A stretch of DNA of 10,036 bases from an uncultured Prosthecobacter sp. Its GTDB lineage: Bacteria; Verrucomicrobiota; Verrucomicrobiia; Verrucomicrobiales; Verrucomicrobiaceae. Positions within the stretch are counted from its first letter, which is position 1. Each line of letters opens with the position of its first letter. The notes under the pieces are model-generated. The model did no database searches and had not been told where the DNA came from. It was given only the letters and a program-made list of their open reading frames with translations. This document shows, one piece after another, positions 6,508 through 10,036 of the stretch. A program made the translations under genes and the position numbers. Where the stretch lies: contig CALDGV010000356.1 of the NCBI GenBank assembly GCA_937941745.1, positions 1-10,036 of the forward strand, written 5' to 3'.

Positions 6508-6519
6508 CGCTGCCTCTGT

Positions 6520-7773
6520 TCAATTGCTTGAAGTGAGCCGCTCCCAGAGCGCGTCATTCATGATCACCTTGGTGATGAAGTCCTCGGTCCCCTCTGGCAA
6601 GGGGCGTGCCTCTGGAGGAGCGACCGGAAACTCCAGCCTGTAAACCAGCCCGCCATGCCGTTCTTCCACCCGCACAGACCCGGCATGGTGATGCACGAGG
6701 AAAAAGAGCATCAGAACGTTGAGGCCATAGGCCTGTGCGACGGAATCCTGGTTGCTGAACGGATCAAAGACAGAACAAAGAGCATTTCCAGGCATGCCTG
6801 GAGCATCGCAGGAGAAGACAAACTGGAGGTGCCTGCGCCCCCCGGCTTCAGGGAGCATGACTCCTGAGAGTTGCATGCTTTTCACCGCGCCGGGACGAAG
6901 CAGTTCATTTTCGATCAGCAGGTCGAAGATCTTCCCAAAGAACACAGGATTGACGCGCAGAGCCGGCAGATCAGGCTGCAGGTCGACCGCAAGGGAAATC
7001 CCTGCGGAGGAGAGGGCTTCACGCCGCTTGTCCAAAGCACCGCGAACTGCAGGTTCCACATCCGTCAGTTTCTCGTCGGAAAGAGCCGGTGAGACTTCTG
7101 CGCCGCTGATCTGGGACAAAGCATGGGCGATTTTCCTCGCATGCCCCAAAACCAGGGCATGGGCCTCTTTCCAGAAGGATGGGTCACGCAGCCGTCCAGC
7201 ATCCATGACCGCCTGTTGCATGCGGGCAGGAGTCTGATGCAAAAAGCAGCGCACCGCATCCAGCGGCTGGCGGATCCGCTGGTCCAAGCCTGCGGCGATC
7301 ACTCCGAGACCCATGACACGGTCTGTAATGATCAGGGTCTGCACAACCGACAGCTTTTCCAGCAGGAGTTCATCCCTCTCACGCTGAAGCAGGAAATGTT
7401 CGATGGCCCGCCTCAGGGTGTTCCGCATATCTTCAACCTGAATGGGCTTGGAAATGTAACGGAAAATATTTCCCAGATTCACCGCGTCAACGGTCACGCC
7501 AAAGTCAGCATAAGCCGTGATCAGCATGCGAACCATGCCTGGCCGCACCTGCCGCGCCCTTTCGATCAGCTGCAAACCCTTTTCTCCCGGCATGCGCTGG
7601 TCAGTCAAAAGCACTGCAATCTCATCTCCACGCTCCTGGATGAGGCGCATCCCCTCTGCGGCACTGGATGCCGTCAAAATGGAGAATTCACCTCCAAAGG
7701 TCTTGGAGAAGTATTTCAAGGACATTTCCTCGTCGTCGACGTAAAGGATGCAGTAGCGTTTATAGTCGTGCAT
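6520..7773 (-). CDS. Response regulator receiver fused to a degenerate histidine kinase-like region
   Basis: The product has 417 residues. Residues 7-125 are a complete receiver domain: acidic pair D13/D14, phospho-acceptor D58 in LLTDQRMPG, T86 in LITAY and K109 in SKP. A helical linker (126-145) leads to a kinase-like part. At 156-171 the dimerisation/histidine-transfer pattern is recognisable (GVIAAGLDQRIRQPL), but the usual His-Glu pair reads Gln165-Arg166. The ATPase-like part keeps fragments: NPVFFGKIFDLLIENE for the N box, D323 then PGMP for G1, SVFDPFSNQ for the F box, and AYGLNVL instead of GLGL for G2. Phospho-transfer from ATP is therefore unlikely, while the receiver should be phosphorylatable. 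Its start lies 11 bp after the upstream kinase stop with no clear Shine-Dalgarno, suggesting translational coupling. It is the likely partner of that kinase. Output might be protein-protein binding; no DNA-binding or cyclase domain is present. Confidence 0.85.
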   Translation of the reverse strand: MHDYKRYCILYVDDEEMSLKYFSKTFGGEFSILTASSAAEGMRLIQERGDEIAVLLTDQRMPGEKGLQLIERARQVRPGMVRMLITAYADFGVTVDAVNLGNIFRYISKPIQVEDMRNTLRRAIEHFLLQRERDELLLEKLSVVQTLIITDRVMGLGVIAAGLDQRIRQPLDAVRCFLHQTPARMQQAVMDAGRLRDPSFWKEAHALVLGHARKIAHALSQISGAEVSPALSDEKLTDVEPAVRGALDKRREALSSAGISLAVDLQPDLPALRVNPVFFGKIFDLLIENELLRPGAVKSMQLSGVMLPEAGGRRHLQFVFSCDAPGMPGNALCSVFDPFSNQDSVAQAYGLNVLMLFFLVHHHAGSVRVEERHGGLVYRLEFPVAPPEARPLPEGTEDFITKVIMNDALWERLTSSN

Positions 7774-7784
7774 AGCAGTGGGGG

Positions 7785-10036
7785 TTAGATGTTTTGAACC
7801 TCCTGCGCGGAGGAAGAATAAGAGCCAGGTGATGGAAAATCCAGAATGAACTCGGTGCCTTCACCCGGTCGGGAACGAATGGATACACGCGCTTGGTGAT
7901 CGGTGAGAATACGATGGCAGATGGACAGCCCAAGCCCCATGCCTCTTCCTACATCTTTCGTCGTAAAGAAAGGATCAAAGACCCGCTCCTTGGTCTCGGC
8001 GTCCATGCCACTGCCATTATCTTTCACCGTGATGATGACACGCTCCTCACGCTCACAGGCATGTATTTCGATCAACGGAGACTCGTCAGCCCCGTAACTT
8101 TTGTCCTCAGTGGCATCGATTGCATTCTGCACCAGGTTCATGAGCACCTGGCTGATGTGTCCGTGCTTGCCATGAAGCATCAGGCCCATCGGCACATCGA
8201 CAACAAACTTCACACCAGCCTTTTGATGGTGGGAGAAGAAGCGCATCAAGGTGGAAACTGTGGCCGACAGTTCAAAGTCGGAGAAGGAATCCTGATCCTG
8301 GAGGGTGAAGCTTCGAAGATCGCTGATGATGGCAACCACGCGCTTCACTCCGGCATCAATGTCTGAGAGTGTTTCCTCGAAGTCCGTGCGCACTTCCGAC
8401 GGCAGCGTCGACAGGCTCTGCTTCAGCAGGTAAACGCCCTGGCACGCATAGTTGAGCGGATTGTTGATCTCATGAATGAGGCCTGCGCTCATACGGCCAA
8501 GCGCATTCAGCTTCTCCTGCTGCACGAGAAGAGACTCCGCCTCCTTGAGCTGGTCCAGGGCAGCTTCCAAATGCTTCTTCTTCTCCGTCAGCTCCTTTTG
8601 ATAGCGTCTCGACTCAGCCAGGTTCAAGAGACGCACACGGACTTCTGTAAGGGAGAAAGGCTTGCTGATGAAATCGGTCGCACCGGAGGTAAGTGCCTCC
8701 AGCTTGGAGTTTTCATCGGGTCTGGCAGTAAGCAGCACGATCGGGATCGCTTTCGTGCTGGCCCGCTCCTTCAGCTCCCTGCAAACCTGCATGCCATCTT
8801 TGTAGGGCATCATCAGATCAGAGAGGATGAGATCAGGCAGGAACTGCGCTGCCTTGGTAACCGCTTCCTGGCCATCCCGCGCCTCGATGACCTGGAAATC
8901 AGCAGACAGCTGGCCGGAAAGATAACGCATCATGTCAGGCTCATCCTCTGCGATCAACAAAGTCGGCAGCGGCGTCCCTTGTTTCCGATAGGTCACCGGC
9001 ACAGACGAGCTGCTCGTGTAGGAGCGATGACCAATTCCCGAAGTAGGAGCCGAAAATTCGGCCCGGCGGTAAAGGTCAATCAGCCATTCACCCGTAGGCG
9101 TCTTCACCTCGCCATCAGCATTCTGCTCAGCCGCTGCCTTGGAAGGGCCAGGCTTGATCGCTTCGCCACCTCCACCTGGCAGACGCACGGTGAAGGCAGA
9201 CCCTTTGCCCGGAGCACTGCGGACAGAAATCATCCCGTCATGCAAGTCCACAATCTCCTTCACCAAGGCAAGGCCCAGCCCCAGCCCTTGAAACCGGCGC
9301 TTGGAAGTTCCATCAGCCTGCCAGAAACGGCTGAACAGATGAGGAAGATGATCCGCAGCGATTCCAACTCCAGTGTCCCTGACCTCGAGACAGACGTGCG
9401 GACCATCGATATAAACCGACATTTGGATGCTGCCACCCGCAGGAGTAAACTTCAACGCATTGAAGAGAAGGTTCAGACAGACCCTTTCCAGCTTTTCCGC
9501 ATCTGCCAGCACCTGGGGAAGGTCATCTGCGCAAGAAACCGTAAGGTTGATGTGCTTGTCGAGGGCAAGGCTTCGACAGGAACTGGCTATCCCGTGAATG
9601 AACACTCCCAGATCGACAGGTGCCTTGCGGACTTCCATCTTGTCCGCATCCAGCCTTGCCAGATCCAGCAGGGTATTGATCAGCCTGAGGAGCCTCATCG
9701 CGTTCGACAGCACCGTGGACAGCATCTCGCGCCGTTCCTCAGGGCGAAGAGTCGCCTCTTTGTTCAGAATGGTCTCCACCGGCGCAATCAGAAGAGTCAA
9801 CGGTGTTCGCAGTTCATGGCTGATGTTGGCGAAAAAGCGGGTTTTAGCCTCATCCAGCTCACGGAGCTTCTTGTTGCTCTCCTCAAGCTGCTTGTTGGCA
9901 TCCTGGAGCTGATGGTGCTGTGCATCGAGCGACTTGCGGAGCAAGAATTCAGAAAACCTGATGCTGTTGTAAAACCATGTCCCAGCTACCGTGAAGACCC
10001 CTGTCACCACAAGGAAGTAACAATTGTTGAAGAACA
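7785..10036 (-). CDS. Hybrid sensor histidine kinase HK-REC-HK, 5' end cut by window edge
   Basis: The frame is open through the right edge, so the N-terminus lies outside; 749 codons are visible. Residue numbers here count from an internal GTG at 10010. A transmembrane helix (about 1-18 and preceding codons) is the last part of a membrane sensor. A coiled coil (28-56) leads to kinase core 1: H65 in SHELRTP, N box N184, G1 DTGVG at 212 and G2 GLGLGL near 242. A low-complexity linker (278-345) precedes a receiver domain with E355/D356, phospho-acceptor D398 in LILSDLMMP, T428 and K450. A second coiled coil (468-500) leads to kinase core 2: H513 in GLIHEINNPL, N629, G1 DNGSGM at 664 and G2 GMGLGL near 690. 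Both cores look intact, and no HPt or DNA-binding domain is seen. Kinase 2 is of the NtrB-like soluble type. The gene directly downstream encodes the probable phospho-acceptor. Confidence 0.92.
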   Translation of the reverse strand, partial: FFNNCYFLVVTGVFTVAGTWFYNSIRFSEFLLRKSLDAQHHQLQDANKQLEESNKKLRELDEAKTRFFANISHELRTPLTLLIAPVETILNKEATLRPEERREMLSTVLSNAMRLLRLINTLLDLARLDADKMEVRKAPVDLGVFIHGIASSCRSLALDKHINLTVSCADDLPQVLADAEKLERVCLNLLFNALKFTPAGGSIQMSVYIDGPHVCLEVRDTGVGIAADHLPHLFSRFWQADGTSKRRFQGLGLGLALVKEIVDLHDGMISVRSAPGKGSAFTVRLPGGGGEAIKPGPSKAAAEQNADGEVKTPTGEWLIDLYRRAEFSAPTSGIGHRSYTSSSSVPVTYRKQGTPLPTLLIAEDEPDMMRYLSGQLSADFQVIEARDGQEAVTKAAQFLPDLILSDLMMPYKDGMQVCRELKERASTKAIPIVLLTARPDENSKLEALTSGATDFISKPFSLTEVRVRLLNLAESRRYQKELTEKKKHLEAALDQLKEAESLLVQQEKLNALGRMSAGLIHEINNPLNYACQGVYLLKQSLSTLPSEVRTDFEETLSDIDAGVKRVVAIISDLRSFTLQDQDSFSDFELSATVSTLMRFFSHHQKAGVKFVVDVPMGLMLHGKHGHISQVLMNLVQNAIDATEDKSYGADESPLIEIHACEREERVIITVKDNGSGMDAETKERVFDPFFTTKDVGRGMGLGLSICHRILTDHQARVSIRSRPGEGTEFILDFPSPGSYSSSAQEVQNI

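Larger units (their letters stand above)
6166..6519. other. Long gene-free stretch with inverted repeats
   Basis: About 350 bp between the ANL-like promoter and the end of the REC-pseudokinase gene holds no gene I can support. Two minus-strand frames are open here (about 6233-6523 from a TTG, and 6112-6420), but neither encodes a recognisable domain. One runs across the ANL-like promoter and start in another frame. A third minus frame ends in a short plausible-looking tail (FHVKECVDMAGMVAARK) before a TAG near 6258, but is open for only about 28 codons. Small inverted repeats occur: GCATTC/GAATGC at 6297-6317, TTCCAGC/GCTGGAA at 6281-6322, and the 8-bp hairpin at 6385-6411. It could hold a small RNA or decayed sequence. 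Confidence 0.4.

Noticed and set aside
6233..6523. Minus-strand open frame overlapping the stop of the REC-pseudokinase gene by a few bases
   Set aside because: It needs a TTG start, its composition is unlike the neighbours, it has no domain, and its coding strand contains a hairpin and T-tract more in keeping with untranslated DNA.
7123..7788. Plus-strand open frame of 221 codons opposite the REC-pseudokinase gene
   Set aside because: It is antisense to a gene with a clear receiver domain, and its translation has no recognisable domain.

Overview
The window looks like chromosomal DNA of a Verrucomicrobiota bacterium, plausibly near Prosthecobacter or Verrucomicrobium. This is inferred from the moderately high GC content, the frequent lack of Shine-Dalgarno sequences, an octaheme-cytochrome/TPR protein of a type I associate with Verrucomicrobiota, Planctomycetota and Acidobacteriota, tandem heptamers between genes, and large hybrid histidine kinases. 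No phage, IS element, tRNA, rRNA or CRISPR array is visible. All but one of the genes are on the minus strand.

Left part (1-3949). A minus-strand gene fusing a Cro/C1-type helix-turn-helix to a metallo-beta-lactamase (MBL) hydrolase runs off the left edge. It is divergent from the only plus-strand gene, a 769-residue membrane-anchored protein with eight CXXCH heme sites, HEAT-like repeats and five TPRs. The 114-bp shared upstream region carries a 19-bp palindrome (9-bp arms around one base), a natural operator candidate. The cytochrome gene meets a convergent gene for an unknown single-pass membrane protein, and the two stop codons share the tetranucleotide CTAG.

Centre (3950-6519). On the minus strand, radC and a trpG/pabA-type glutamine amidotransferase are closely spaced and probably co-transcribed. 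The unknown membrane-protein gene follows after a short spacer of tandem GAAC heptamers. Upstream of radC is a 218-residue protein that looks like only the N-terminal part of an adenylate-forming (ANL) enzyme with its ATP-binding A3 loop eroded. It has a consensus-like promoter predicting an almost leaderless mRNA, and a 19-bp inverted repeat over the -35 box. About 400 bp without a convincing gene separates this gene from the signalling pair.

Right part (6520-10036). Two adjacent minus-strand genes, 11 bp apart, form a signalling unit. The first, cut by the right edge, encodes a membrane-linked HK-REC-HK protein with two apparently complete kinase cores. The second encodes a REC domain with all catalytic residues followed by a kinase-like region whose phospho-acceptor histidine is glutamine and whose ATP-binding boxes are degenerate. 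The simplest model is a phosphorelay from the hybrid kinase to the REC domain, with the pseudokinase acting as a docking or output module. This pair and the HTH-MBL/cytochrome pair are the parts most worth follow-up.
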